Made by a program: the position numbers and the translations under genes
Notes under the pieces: model-generated
Seen by the model: only the letters and a program-made list of their open reading frames with translations
The model's database searches: none
What the model was told of the DNA's origin: nothing
NCBI RefSeq assembly: GCF_049727805.1
Contig: NZ_JBCNYA010000006.1
Span: forward strand, 62,001-126,000
DNA: 64,000 nt
Origin: Frateuria_A sp049727805
Lineage (GTDB): Bacteria > Pseudomonadota > Gammaproteobacteria > Xanthomonadales > Rhodanobacteraceae
Direction: 5' to 3'
Shown: piece by piece, positions 45,790 to 54,617 of the stretch
Layout of the letters: every line of letters starts with the position of its first letter
How positions within the stretch are numbered: the stretch's first letter is position 1

Positions 45790-47475
45790 TCAATCCGGTG
45801 GCCGGTTCGCCGCCCGCTCCACCTTGCCGTCGCGCCTGAGCGCACTGAACACCAGTCCCAGCCCCAGCACGACCGCCGCGCCGATGAACAGCGTGGACAG
45901 GATCGGCAGGCCGAACAGCATCGGTCCGTTGGTCATGCGCGCGGTCAGCGCTGCGCCGATCACCAGTGCCGCGACGATCACCCCGGTGCTGATCCGGTTG
46001 GCGATCTTCTGCAGGCTTTCCATCATGTGCGACTCTTCCAGCCCGTCCACGCGCACGCGCAGGCGGTTCTGCGCCAGCGTGCGCAGGATCGACGCCACGT
46101 GCTGCGGCGTGTGCCGCGCCAGGTCCTGCAGGTCCAGCCATTCGCTGGCCAGGTTGGCCGGCGAAAGCGTGCCCAGCGCCTGCCGCCGGAGCACCTTCTG
46201 CAGGTGCTGCTCGACCACGCGACGAGTGTCGATGGTCGGATCGAGCGCGCTGGTGACCGCTTCGAGATTGAGCAGGGTCTTGCCCAGGATGGAGAGTTCC
46301 GCCGGCGGGCGCAGGCTGCACGAAGCGCCCACGCGGGCCAGCTCCAGCACCAGCCGGCCCTCGGAAAACTGCCGGCTGGAGTTGTGCAGGCCGACATAGC
46401 TGGCCACCAGTTGCTCGACCTGCCGGCGGTACTGGTTGCGGCGGAAATCCTCCAGCGGCGTGCCCATCGTCTCGCTGATGTCGCCGACCTGGTCGCCGTT
46501 GCCGGAGATCGCGCCCAGCATCAGCTTGAGCAACTGGTGGCGCGTGCGCGGCACCAGCCGCACCACCATGCCCAGGTCGAACAGCGCGAGGCGGTGATCC
46601 TCCATCAGCAGCACGTTGCCCGGATGCGGATCGGCATGCACCAGGCCATGGATGAACACCTGGTCGAGGTAGGCGCGCAGCAGCTCGCGCGCCTGCTCGT
46701 GCAGCGGATGCTCGATGCGCCGCAGCGGCGGGACGTGGGTGACCTTGATGCCGCGCACGCGCTCCATGGTCAGCACGCGGGTGGTGGTCAGGTCGGCCAG
46801 CGGCAACGGCACGTGCAGGGTGTCGTAGCCGCGCAGGTTCTCGGCGAAGCGGCGCAGGTTCTCCGCCTCCAGTTCGAAGTTGATCTCGTTGGCCAGGCTG
46901 TGGCGCAGTTCGTTGACCAGGCCGGCGAAGCCGTAGCGGCGGCCCACGTCGGTCATGCGGTCGGCGGCGCCGGCGAGTTTCTCCAGGATCGCCAGATCTT
47001 CGCGCAGGGTCTGCGCGATGTTCGGCCGCTGCACCTTGAGCACCACCTCGCGGCCGTCGTGCAGCGTCGCCGCGTGCACCTGCGCCACCGAACCCGCCGC
47101 CAGCGGCACGTCGTCGAAGCGGGCGAATAGCGTGCCGATGCGTGCGCCCAACTCGGTCTCGACGATCGCGCGGATCTCGGCCACCGGCACCGGCGCCACG
47201 TCGTCCTGCATGCGCTCCAGTTCCGCGATGTAGGGCGCCGGCACCATGTCCGGCCGCGTGGACAGCGCCTGGCCGACTTTGATGAAGGTCGGACCCAGCG
47301 CCTCCAGGTCGTCCACGAACTGCTTCGGCTGTCCCGGCCTGACCGCCTCGCCCTCGTCGGCCAGCGCCGCTTCCTGGATGTCCAGTTCCAGCCCGCTGAA
47401 CAGCCCGGCCTTGCGGTAGCGCAGCAGGAAGGCGCCGATCCGGGCATAGCGGGACAGACGAGTGGTTTCGTTCAC
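45790..47475 (-). CDS. ABC1/UbiB-family atypical kinase-like protein
   Basis: A 561-residue protein. FIKVGQALSTRPDMVP is the KxGQ motif, AAGSVAQVHAA the Ala-rich loop that replaces the Gly loop of kinases, VVLKVQRP has the ATP-site Lys, HADPHPGNVLL and FDLGMV the metal-binding loop. Two membrane segments end the chain. Family members support ubiquinone synthesis, perhaps by extracting lipid precursors with ATP. Whether it is UbiB itself or a paralogue cannot be told: no ubiE or ubiJ is adjacent. A GTG start at 47475 is probable; other in-frame GTG/TTG codons lie a few residues upstream. Confidence 0.85.
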   Translation of the reverse strand: MNETTRLSRYARIGAFLLRYRKAGLFSGLELDIQEAALADEGEAVRPGQPKQFVDDLEALGPTFIKVGQALSTRPDMVPAPYIAELERMQDDVAPVPVAEIRAIVETELGARIGTLFARFDDVPLAAGSVAQVHAATLHDGREVVLKVQRPNIAQTLREDLAILEKLAGAADRMTDVGRRYGFAGLVNELRHSLANEINFELEAENLRRFAENLRGYDTLHVPLPLADLTTTRVLTMERVRGIKVTHVPPLRRIEHPLHEQARELLRAYLDQVFIHGLVHADPHPGNVLLMEDHRLALFDLGMVVRLVPRTRHQLLKLMLGAISGNGDQVGDISETMGTPLEDFRRNQYRRQVEQLVASYVGLHNSSRQFSEGRLVLELARVGASCSLRPPAELSILGKTLLNLEAVTSALDPTIDTRRVVEQHLQKVLRRQALGTLSPANLASEWLDLQDLARHTPQHVASILRTLAQNRLRVRVDGLEESHMMESLQKIANRISTGVIVAALVIGAALTARMTNGPMLFGLPILSTLFIGAAVVLGLGLVFSALRRDGKVERAANRPPD

Positions 47476-47670
47476 GCCTTCGGGCTCCAATGCATTCACG
47501 CAGCGTGGAGCGGGCGGCGGCAACAGGGCGTCAACGGCGAGCCGACACACAGTGTGCCTGGGTAGGATTTTCCGCATGACCAGCGCGCGCGAAGTTCGAC
47601 GCGCTTCACGCGGCGGTGATCGGCCAGCCGTTCTGCTTGCCGTTGCCATCCACGCCGACGGAGGCCGGCG

Positions 47671-47847
47671 ATGTCCTCGTTCTCGCTCTACCTGCTGGGC
47701 ATCATCGTGCTGATCGCCGGCCTGGCCTATGTCGCCTGGCTGGTGCACGTGCCGCTGCAATGGATCGGCGCCGGGGTGATCGTGGTGTTCGGGCTGGGCA
47801 TCCTGGGCGCGGTCAAGCACACGCAGCGGCGCGATCCGCCGAAATAG
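47671..47847 (+). CDS. Small two-pass membrane protein, 58 residues
   Basis: MSSFSLYLLGIIVLIAGLAY starts a 58-residue protein with two hydrophobic segments (about 4-23 and 29-48) and a basic tail HTQRRDPPK. GGAGG lies six bases before the ATG, an excellent ribosome site. It is divergent from the ABC1 gene and convergent with the S9 peptidase gene. No function is known; the layout resembles small inner membrane proteins found in many xanthomonads. Confidence 0.65.
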   Translation: MSSFSLYLLGIIVLIAGLAYVAWLVHVPLQWIGAGVIVVFGLGILGAVKHTQRRDPPK

Positions 47848-47889
47848 GCCGGGCCGGCGCGTCCCGGCCCGTAGCCGCGACAACCCCGC

Positions 47890-49908
47890 TCAGCTGGCGG
47901 GCAGGTACTTGGCGAACCACTCCAGCGCCCGCTGCAGTACGTCGCGCTGGTGCGCCGGGTCGACGAAATGGTGGCCTTCGTTCGGGTACACCACCAGCGA
48001 GGTCGGCACACCCTGCGCGCGCAGCGCATGCCAGTACTCGAACGATTGCGGCGCCGGGCATTCGGCATCGCGATCGCCCACCACGATCAGCGTGGGCGTC
48101 TTCACCTGCTTGATGAAGTTGATCGCCGAGCTCTTGGCGTACACCGCCGGGTCGTCGTAAACGGAGGCGCCGAAGTACGGGATCATCCACTGGTCGATCA
48201 GGTTCTGGCCGTAGTAGCTCTGCCAGTTGGCGATGCCTGCCCCGGCCACCACCGCGTGGAAGCGCTGCGTCTGCGTGGGCACGAACATGCTCATGAAGCC
48301 GCCGTAGCTCCAGCCGGTCAGTCCCAGCCGCTTGTCGTCGACCGGCAGTTTCTTCTCGATCGCGTCGATGCCGGCCAGGATGTCGGACAGGTCGCCGTAG
48401 CCGAAGTCCTTGCGGTTGGCCTGCACGTACGCCTCGCCCTGGCCGAAGCTGCCGCGAGGGTTGGGCATGAAGACGAAGTAGCCCAGGTTGGAGAACGGCA
48501 CGCTGCCGTAGCCCACGCCGGGCCAGCGCGGAATCACGGCGCTGGCCGGGCCGCCGTGCACGCTGACGATCATCGGATAGCTCTTCTTCGGATCGTAGTG
48601 CGCCGGATACAGCAGCCAGCCCTGCACGTGGCGGCCGTCGTGCTCCCATTCGACCGATTCGGCCTTGCCCCAGCTCGGCTTGAGCGCGGCGTTGATCGCG
48701 GTGACCGCAGGCGGCGCGCTGTCGCCGAGCGGGCCGGCGTGCACTTCCGGCGCGGCCGTGTAGGAACTCTGCGTAAAGGCGACGCGCCGGTGGTCGGTCG
48801 ACAGCGACAGACCCATCGACGCGCTGCCGTCGCCGATGCCGGCCGGCAGCGTGAAGCGCACATGCTGCTGGCTGGCGCGGTCGGTACCGATCGCGTAGTC
48901 GGTCACCTGGCTACGGCCGTTGCTGACCTGGCTGACCAGCAGGGTGCGCGGCGAGGTCCAGGCGAACCACGACGGCGTGACCCGGATACCCGGAGTGAGG
49001 TTGATCGTTGCGCCGCCCGCGGCGGGCACCGCGTAGAGATCGCCGCCGGTGGCGCCCTGGTCGCTCATCAGGCCGCCGATGAAGACCAGCCGCTGGCCGT
49101 CCGGCGACCAGCGCGGCAGCGCCAACTGCAGGCCGTGCAGCGAACCGGTGTCGGTCTTCGGATCGACCAGCACGCGCGGCGTGGCGCCGGCGCGGACGTC
49201 CTGGGCGTAGAGCCTGGCGATCCACCAATTGTTGTCGCCCGGCGCGGGCGCCGCGACGTAGGCCAGCTGTCTGGCGTCGGGCGACCAGCTGAACTCGTAG
49301 ACGTATTTGTCCGCGGGCGTCACCAGCACCGGCGCGCCGCCGCTGGCGGACAGGGTGGCCACGCGCTGGATCTCCAACCCCTCCACGCCGACTTCGCCCA
49401 CCTGCGGCTTGGCCGCGGCCACCGCGCTGGCGCGGCGGGTGGCGCCTTCCACGTAGAGGAAGCCCAGCGTACGGCCGTCGCCGGACCAGGCGAGGTCGTG
49501 TGCGTAGCCGTGAAGGTCGGCCAGCCGGCGCGGCGCGGCGGTCGCGGTGACGTCGGCGGTATAGACGTCCATGTCGCCGGCCTTGCCGCCGCAGTCGGAC
49601 AGGAAGGCGAGATGGTGCGAGTCGGGCGCCCAGGCGATCTCCTCCTGCCGGCACGCGTCGCCCATCGCCAGCGCGTGCGCGCCGCTGCCGTCGGCGCGGG
49701 CGACCTGGATCGCCGGCTTGCCGTCCGTGGTCACCACCCAGGCCAGCCGCTGGCCATCGGGCGAGAGCTGCACGGCGTGGATCGCGCGGACCTTGCCGAG
49801 CTGGTCGAGCAGCTGGTCGATGCGCGGGTCGACCTTGCCGGTGGCGCCCAGAGCCAGTGGGGCGAAGGCCAGGGTGAGCAAAGGCAGAAGGCGCAGGGAA
49901 GGGGGCAT
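47890..49908 (-). CDS. S9 family prolyl oligopeptidase-like peptidase, secreted
   Basis: A 672-residue protein with a signal peptide (MPPSLRLLPLLTLAFAPLAL). The N-terminal two thirds is a beta-propeller with WD-like SPDGQ repeats; the C-terminal alpha/beta hydrolase has the nucleophile Ser in GWSYGGFMSM, Asp in VVGDRDAECP and His in NEGHHFVDP. It should cleave short peptides in the periplasm, perhaps after Pro or as an acylaminoacyl peptidase. ATG 49908 starts the signal peptide. Confidence 0.9.
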   Translation of the reverse strand: MPPSLRLLPLLTLAFAPLALGATGKVDPRIDQLLDQLGKVRAIHAVQLSPDGQRLAWVVTTDGKPAIQVARADGSGAHALAMGDACRQEEIAWAPDSHHLAFLSDCGGKAGDMDVYTADVTATAAPRRLADLHGYAHDLAWSGDGRTLGFLYVEGATRRASAVAAAKPQVGEVGVEGLEIQRVATLSASGGAPVLVTPADKYVYEFSWSPDARQLAYVAAPAPGDNNWWIARLYAQDVRAGATPRVLVDPKTDTGSLHGLQLALPRWSPDGQRLVFIGGLMSDQGATGGDLYAVPAAGGATINLTPGIRVTPSWFAWTSPRTLLVSQVSNGRSQVTDYAIGTDRASQQHVRFTLPAGIGDGSASMGLSLSTDHRRVAFTQSSYTAAPEVHAGPLGDSAPPAVTAINAALKPSWGKAESVEWEHDGRHVQGWLLYPAHYDPKKSYPMIVSVHGGPASAVIPRWPGVGYGSVPFSNLGYFVFMPNPRGSFGQGEAYVQANRKDFGYGDLSDILAGIDAIEKKLPVDDKRLGLTGWSYGGFMSMFVPTQTQRFHAVVAGAGIANWQSYYGQNLIDQWMIPYFGASVYDDPAVYAKSSAINFIKQVKTPTLIVVGDRDAECPAPQSFEYWHALRAQGVPTSLVVYPNEGHHFVDPAHQRDVLQRALEWFAKYLPAS

Positions 49909-50077
49909 GGGCTGCTCTCGCGGGGAAAGCAGCCACGCTAGCAGCGCATTGGCACTCCCTCCAGTGCGGAGGGTCACACCGTACGCCGCCGCGGGATCCC
50001 GCGTGCGGCTGCCTTGGCGATTTTCCGGGCAGGCATGGGTTCGCGGTCGCGCACACGCGCTTCCGCAAGAGCTTGCG

Positions 50078-50977
50078 TCAGTGGACGGCGACGGCCGGCG
50101 TGGCCAACCGCGTGGCGGCCAGGCGCGCGCGGATCAGCGGGATCGCCGCCAGCGCCGCCTTCTCGCCCTCCATGATGGCGCGGTCCTTCTGCGCGAAGTC
50201 GGCCGAACCGATGCCGTTGACCTGCGGGCGGATCACCACGTCGGCGCGCGCCAGTTCCTGCGCACCCAGGTGCTGGCCCATGATCACCACCGCGCGGCCG
50301 ACGATGCCGAGCATGTCCGTGGGCAAGGAGCCGTCGCTGCGCGCGGAGATGTCCACTGCGATGACGAAGTCGGCGCCGAGCTCGCGCGCGGCATCGACCG
50401 GCACCGGGCTGACCACGCCGCCGTCGACGTAGTGCCGCCCGCCGATCGCCGCGGCCTCGAACACCCCGGGTACGCTGCACGAGGCACGTACCGCTTCGCC
50501 GGTGTCGCCGTGCCGGAACACGGTACGCTGGCCGGTCTCCAGCTCGGTGGCGACCGCGGCGAAAGGCAGCTTCAACCGCTCGATCGGACGCTGGCGCACC
50601 AGGCCGTCGACGTAGTCCTGCAGCTTCTTCCCCTGCACCAGGCCGCCGCTGAACAGCCGCACGTCGCGGATCGAGGCCTCGTCCAGCGAGATCGCCGCCT
50701 GCTGCATGGCGAACCCGTCCATGCCGCTGGCGTAGAGCGCACCGACCACGCTGCCGGCGCTGGTGCCGGCGACCACGTCGACGTGGATGCCGCTGGCCTC
50801 GAGCATCTTGATCACGCCGATGTGCGCGAAACCCTTGGCCGCGCCGCCGCCCAGCGCCAGCCCGACCACCAGCTTGCGCGGCGGCGGCGGGGCAGCCGGC
50901 GGCGGCAGCGTGCGCACGGGCGCGCAGCCGGCCAGGGCCACGGCGAGCAGCAACAGCAGGCGCAGGTGTCGGGCCAT
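50078..50977 (-). CDS. Patatin-like phospholipase, lipoprotein
   Basis: A 299-residue protein. The lipobox ALAGC follows a short signal (MARHLRLLLLLAVALAGC), so it is likely lipid-anchored. The patatin fold has GLALGGGAAKGFAHIGVIKM (oxyanion Gly-rich), nucleophile VVAGTSAGSVVGAL and catalytic Asp in HYVDGGVVSPVP. It resembles RssA-type patatins. Expected to hydrolyse acyl esters of phospholipids; the exact substrate is unknown. Confidence 0.88.
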   Translation of the reverse strand: MARHLRLLLLLAVALAGCAPVRTLPPPAAPPPPRKLVVGLALGGGAAKGFAHIGVIKMLEASGIHVDVVAGTSAGSVVGALYASGMDGFAMQQAAISLDEASIRDVRLFSGGLVQGKKLQDYVDGLVRQRPIERLKLPFAAVATELETGQRTVFRHGDTGEAVRASCSVPGVFEAAAIGGRHYVDGGVVSPVPVDAARELGADFVIAVDISARSDGSLPTDMLGIVGRAVVIMGQHLGAQELARADVVIRPQVNGIGSADFAQKDRAIMEGEKAALAAIPLIRARLAATRLATPAVAVH

Positions 50978-51042
50978 CGTCGGTGGTTCGGGGGAGTCGG
51001 CGGGAAGCGTGCGTCAGGACGATGGCGAAACCGGGGCGGGAC

Positions 51043-51068
51043 GGGGCAGGCGCACGGGCGCCTGCCCC
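51043..51068 (-). terminator. Strong stem-loop after fbp
   Basis: GGGGCAGGCGC (51043-51053) and GCGCCTGCCCC (51058-51068) form a perfect 11-base-pair stem with a four-base loop, eight bases past the fbp stop. No T-run follows on the minus strand, so it may stabilise the 3' end or work with Rho. Confidence 0.5.
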
Positions 51069-51075
51069 TCATCGC

Positions 51076-52092
51076 TCAGGCGTGGGCGACGTCGGCCTCG
51101 CGGTGGTAGCGGGTGGCCACCTCGACTTCGCCCCGGGAGCCGAGGAACACCGGCACGCGCTGGTGCAGGCCGGCCGGCTGGATGTCCAGGATGCGTTCGC
51201 GGCCGGTGGTGGCGGCGCCGCCGGCCTGCTCGACGATGAAGGCCATCGGGTTGGCCTCGTACATCAGGCGCAGCTTGCCGCCCTTGGCCTTGATCTTGGC
51301 GTCCAGCGGATAGAAGAACACGCCGCCGCGGGTGATGATGCGGTGCACGTCGGCCACCATCGAGGCGACCCAGCGCATGTTGAAATCCTTGCCGCGCGGA
51401 CCTTCCTTGCCGGCGAGCAGCTCGCCGACGTAGCGCTGCATCGGCGCTTCCCAGTGGCGCTGGTTGGACATGTTGATGGCGAACTCGGCGGTCTGTTCCG
51501 GGATGCGGATGTCGCGCCGGCTGAGCACGAAGCTGCCGACCTCGCGGTCCAGCGTGAACTCGTGCGTGCCGTGGCCGAAGGTCAGCACCAGCAGCGTGGC
51601 CGGGCCGTACACCACGTAGCCGGCGGCCAGCTGCTGCGTGCCCGGCTGCAGGAAGTCCTCCACCTTCGGCTCGGTCACGTGCTCGGGGCAGCGCAGCACC
51701 GAGAAGATCGTGCCCACCGAGATGTTGACGTCGATGTTGGACGAACCGTCCAGCGGATCGAACAGCAGCAGGTGGTTACCCTTGGGGTACATGTCCGGGA
51801 TCGGCTGCGGATCCTCCATTTCCTCCGAGGCGCAGGCGGCCAGGTGGCCGCCCCAGGCGTTGGCTTCCAGCAGGATCTCGTTGGAGATCACGTCCAGCTT
51901 CTTCTGCGCCTCGCCCTGCACGTTGTCACTGCCCGCATTGCCCAGCACGCCGCCGAGCGCGCCCTTGCTGGTGGCCACCGCGATGCGCTTGCAGGCGCGC
52001 GCCACCACCTCGATCAGCAGCGAAAGCTCGGCGTTGATGCGGCCGGCGCGGCGTTCCTCGATCAGGAACTGGATCAGCGAGACAGGCTTCAT
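51076..52092 (-). CDS. fbp: Fructose-1,6-bisphosphatase class 1
   Basis: A 338-residue enzyme of gluconeogenesis that releases phosphate from fructose 1,6-bisphosphate. Typical features are HLLLFDPLDGSSNIDVNISVG (metal-binding Asp residues), ASEEMEDP and GKLRLMYEANPMAFIVEQAG. ATG 52092 (MKPVSLIQFLIEERR) fits; longer open frame upstream lacks homology. Alone, divergent from the DJ-1-like operon. Confidence 0.97.
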   Translation of the reverse strand: MKPVSLIQFLIEERRAGRINAELSLLIEVVARACKRIAVATSKGALGGVLGNAGSDNVQGEAQKKLDVISNEILLEANAWGGHLAACASEEMEDPQPIPDMYPKGNHLLLFDPLDGSSNIDVNISVGTIFSVLRCPEHVTEPKVEDFLQPGTQQLAAGYVVYGPATLLVLTFGHGTHEFTLDREVGSFVLSRRDIRIPEQTAEFAINMSNQRHWEAPMQRYVGELLAGKEGPRGKDFNMRWVASMVADVHRIITRGGVFFYPLDAKIKAKGGKLRLMYEANPMAFIVEQAGGAATTGRERILDIQPAGLHQRVPVFLGSRGEVEVATRYHREADVAHA

Positions 52093-52295
52093 GTCGGGTC
52101 CGTGGCGGGAAGGAACGGGCATTCTACGGGGTGCGCGTGAATGGCGGCCCGGCCTTTCCGGTGACCGCGCGGCTCGCCACGTCACCGCCGGCCCACCAGG
52201 TCGAAGTGACGCCGCCATGTTTTCGTCCCGCTGCTGACATCACGCTGGCAGCAGCCCCGCCGCATCCTGCGCATCTTGCAAAGGAGGCGATGGCG

Positions 52296-52904
52296 ATGCA
52301 CGACACGATCTACTTCATGGTGTTCGACGGCTTTGCAGACTGGCAGGCGGCGCTGGCGCTGTGCGAGGTGCGCCGGCCGGGCGACTGGCAGGTGGCCACG
52401 GTGGGCTTCACCCGCGCGCCGGTGCGCTCGATGGGCGGCCTCATGGTGCAGCCGGAGCTGAGCCTGGCCGAGCTCGACTTCGCCCGCGCCGCGCTCGCCA
52501 TCGTGCCCGGCGGGCACCTGTGGCAGCGCGGCGAAGGCGCCGCCGCGGTGGCGGCGCTGCGCCAGTTGCATGGCGCCGGCTCGGTGGTCGCCGGCATCGA
52601 CAGCGGCGTGTTGGCGCTGGCCCGTGCCGGCCTGCTCGATCGCTGCCGCCACACCGGCAACTGGGCCGGCCACATCGAGGCGCAGGTGCCCGGCTATGCC
52701 GGCAGCGCGCAGTACGACGCTTCGGTGCTGGCGGTCAGCGACGGCGGCACCATCACCGCCAGCCATCTGGGCAGCGTGGAATTCGCACGCGAGGTGATCC
52801 GCACGCTGGACCTGTACGGCCCGGGCGACCGCGAGCACTGGTACCGCCTGTTCAAGCACGCGCAACTGCCGCCGTGGTGCGTCGGCGAAGCGGTGGCGGC
52901 GTGA
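52296..52904 (+). CDS. DJ-1/PfpI-type protein lacking the usual nucleophile Cys
   Basis: A 202-residue protein of the DJ-1/PfpI (class I glutamine amidotransferase-like) fold. TIYFMVFDGFADWQAALALC and IVPGGHLW are family parts. At the nucleophile elbow, where relatives read like IC-x-G or ICAAP, this reads VVAGIDSGVLALARAGLL: the Cys is replaced by Asp. So the standard glyoxalase III or protease chemistry is unlikely; it may bind rather than cleave. ATG 52296 is preferred over 52290 because AAGGAGG is then eight bases away. First gene of the operon ending with GST. Confidence 0.78.
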   Translation: MHDTIYFMVFDGFADWQAALALCEVRRPGDWQVATVGFTRAPVRSMGGLMVQPELSLAELDFARAALAIVPGGHLWQRGEGAAAVAALRQLHGAGSVVAGIDSGVLALARAGLLDRCRHTGNWAGHIEAQVPGYAGSAQYDASVLAVSDGGTITASHLGSVEFAREVIRTLDLYGPGDREHWYRLFKHAQLPPWCVGEAVAA

Positions 52905-52915
52905 GGAGGGCGGCC

Positions 52916-53080
52916 ATGCATCCGATCCTCGAGCGCGTCGTCGACGCCTACCGGCCGCTGGCCGGGCGCAACCGGCTGGTCGAAGGACCGCACCGGTTGC
53001 AGCCTGCCGGGCAGGAACCGCCGCGCAGCCGCATGACCCTGCTGGCGCTGGTCGCTGCCCTGTGCGGGAGGCGGCCATGA
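52916..53080 (+). CDS. 54-residue protein coupled to the NIPSNAP gene, unknown
   Basis: MHPILERVVDAYRPLAGRNR begins a 54-residue chain ending LALVAALCGRRP. It starts 11 bases after the DJ-1-like stop, has GAGGAGG upstream, and its TGA overlaps the next ATG as ATGA, so it is coupled by sequence. The second half is Pro/Arg-rich with a short hydrophobic stretch. No family is recognised; it could be a small regulator or simply a translational-coupling peptide. Confidence 0.5.
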   Translation: MHPILERVVDAYRPLAGRNRLVEGPHRLQPAGQEPPRSRMTLLALVAALCGRRP

Positions 53081-53814
53081 GCGCCCACGCCGTATGGGAG
53101 CTGCGCCAGTACACGCTGCGCCCCGGCCAGCGCGACCGCCTGGTGGAACTGTTCGAGCGCGAGTTCGTCGAGCCGCAGGAAGCGCTCGGCATCGGCCTGC
53201 CCGGCCAGTTCCGCGATCTCGACGACCCGGACCGGTTCGTCTGGTTGCGCAGCTTCGCCGACATGGAGTCGCGCGCGGCGGCGCTCGCCGGGTTCTACGA
53301 CGGCCCGGTCTGGCGCGCCCACCGCGAGGCGGCCAACGCCACCATGCTCGACTCCGACGATGTGCTGCTGCTGCGCCCGGGCAAGCCGTTCGCGCTCGAT
53401 GGACTGGCCCGTCCCGCCGCGGGCGAGCGTGCCCCGACCGGCGTACTTAGCGCCACAATCTGCCCGCTGCCGCCGGGCGAGGCGGCGACGCTCGCGCGCC
53501 GCTTCGACGACGAAGTGCGGCCGGTACTGGAACGCCTCGGCGCGCCGGTGCTGGCGCAATTCCTCACCGAGCCGGCGCGCAACACCTACCCGCGCCTGCC
53601 GGTGCGCGAGGGCGAGAGTGTGTTCGTCTGGTTCAGCGCGTTCGCCGATGCCGCGGCACAGGCGCGGCACCAGGAAGCCGCCGCCGCCGCGCCGGCGGTC
53701 ATCGACTGGAGCCGCCACCTCGACGCGATGCCGCAGATACTGCGTCTGGCGCCCACGCCGCGCTCGTTGCTGCGTGGCGCACCTTCCCCCGCGACAAGTA
53801 AGGAGCCGGCATGA
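53077..53814 (+). CDS. NIPSNAP family protein
   Basis: A 245-residue protein. WELRQYTLRPGQRDRLVELF is the classic NIPSNAP beginning (dimeric alpha/beta barrel fold); a second, similar half (ATICPLPPGEAATLARRFDD) follows, as in two-domain members. The family's role is unknown, often in reactive-compound metabolism. Coupled both ways: its start overlaps the 54-residue gene and its stop overlaps the GFA gene, each as ATGA. Confidence 0.85.
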   Translation: MSAHAVWELRQYTLRPGQRDRLVELFEREFVEPQEALGIGLPGQFRDLDDPDRFVWLRSFADMESRAAALAGFYDGPVWRAHREAANATMLDSDDVLLLRPGKPFALDGLARPAAGERAPTGVLSATICPLPPGEAATLARRFDDEVRPVLERLGAPVLAQFLTEPARNTYPRLPVREGESVFVWFSAFADAAAQARHQEAAAAAPAVIDWSRHLDAMPQILRLAPTPRSLLRGAPSPATSKEPA

Positions 53815-54215
53815 CCCGGACCTACCACGGCAGCTGCCACTGCGGCGCGGTGCGCTTCGCCGCCGACATCGACCTCGCGGCCGGCACCGGCCGCTGCAAC
53901 TGCTCGATCTGCAGCAAGACGCGCCGCTGGGGCGCGATCGTGCGACCGGAGGCGTTCCGCCTGCTTGACGGCGAAGCGGTGCTGGCCGACTACCAGTTCG
54001 GCACCCACAGCGTGCATTACCGCTACTGCCGGCACTGCGGCATCCAGCCGTTCGGCAGCGGGCACCTGGAGCCACTGGGCGGCGACTTCGTCAGCGTCAA
54101 CCTCGCCTGCCTGGACGATGCCACGCCGCAGGAACTGGCCGACGCGCCGGTGCGCTACTTCGACGGGCGCCACGACAACTGGATGGACCCGCCGGCCGTC
54201 ACCCGCTACCTCTAG
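53811..54215 (+). CDS. GFA family zinc protein (formaldehyde-activating enzyme type)
   Basis: A 134-residue protein with the metal-binding Cys pattern of GFA/CENP-V proteins: GSCHCGAVRF, GRCNCSICSK, and RYCRHCGIQPF. GFA was described as joining formaldehyde to glutathione; other members have different roles. AAGGAG precedes the ATG, which overlaps the NIPSNAP stop. Its place beside VOC and GST genes favours an aldehyde or thiol role. Confidence 0.88.
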   Translation: MTRTYHGSCHCGAVRFAADIDLAAGTGRCNCSICSKTRRWGAIVRPEAFRLLDGEAVLADYQFGTHSVHYRYCRHCGIQPFGSGHLEPLGGDFVSVNLACLDDATPQELADAPVRYFDGRHDNWMDPPAVTRYL

Positions 54216-54227
54216 GAGAGAAATCTC

Positions 54228-54617
54228 ATGTTCGACCACCTAGGCTTGCCCGTCAGCGACCTGGAACGGGCCCGACGGTTCTACGAACAGGCGTTGCAGC
54301 CGCTGGGCATCAAGGTGGCGAAGGCCTACCCCGATGCCGTGGGCCTGGCTGCCGGCGTCGATCGAAGGGACGAACAGCAGCTCTGGCTGACCCTCGCCGA
54401 CGGCGCACCCACGCCGTTGCACCTGGCCTTCGCCGCCGCCGGCCGTGCGCAGGTCGACGCCTTCCACCGCGCGGCGCTGGCGGCCGGCGCGCGCGACAAC
54501 GGTGCGCCCGGCCTGCGCCCGCAGTACCACGACGACTACTACGCCGCCTTCGTGATCGGCCCGGACGGGCACAACCTCGAAGCGGTCTGCCACCTGCCGC
54601 AGGACGCCATGCCATGA
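54228..54617 (+). CDS. VOC (glyoxalase/bleomycin resistance) family protein
   Basis: A 129-residue protein starting MFDHLGLPVSDLERARRFYE, the VOC hallmark. Metal ligands are His in MFDHLGLPV, and late Glu in GPDGHNLEAVCH. It has a full single VOC repeat, so it works as a dimer. Family members include glyoxalase I, dioxygenases and fosfomycin thiol transferases; this one is closest to unassigned ones. AGGAGA is upstream; the stop overlaps the GST start as ATGA. Confidence 0.88.
   Translation: MFDHLGLPVSDLERARRFYEQALQPLGIKVAKAYPDAVGLAAGVDRRDEQQLWLTLADGAPTPLHLAFAAAGRAQVDAFHRAALAAGARDNGAPGLRPQYHDDYYAAFVIGPDGHNLEAVCHLPQDAMP

Noticed and set aside
49987..50001. CCGCGGGATCCCGCG palindrome near the S9 peptidase start as an operator
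   Set aside because: A short all-GC palindrome is expected often at this base composition and it lies in no clear promoter.
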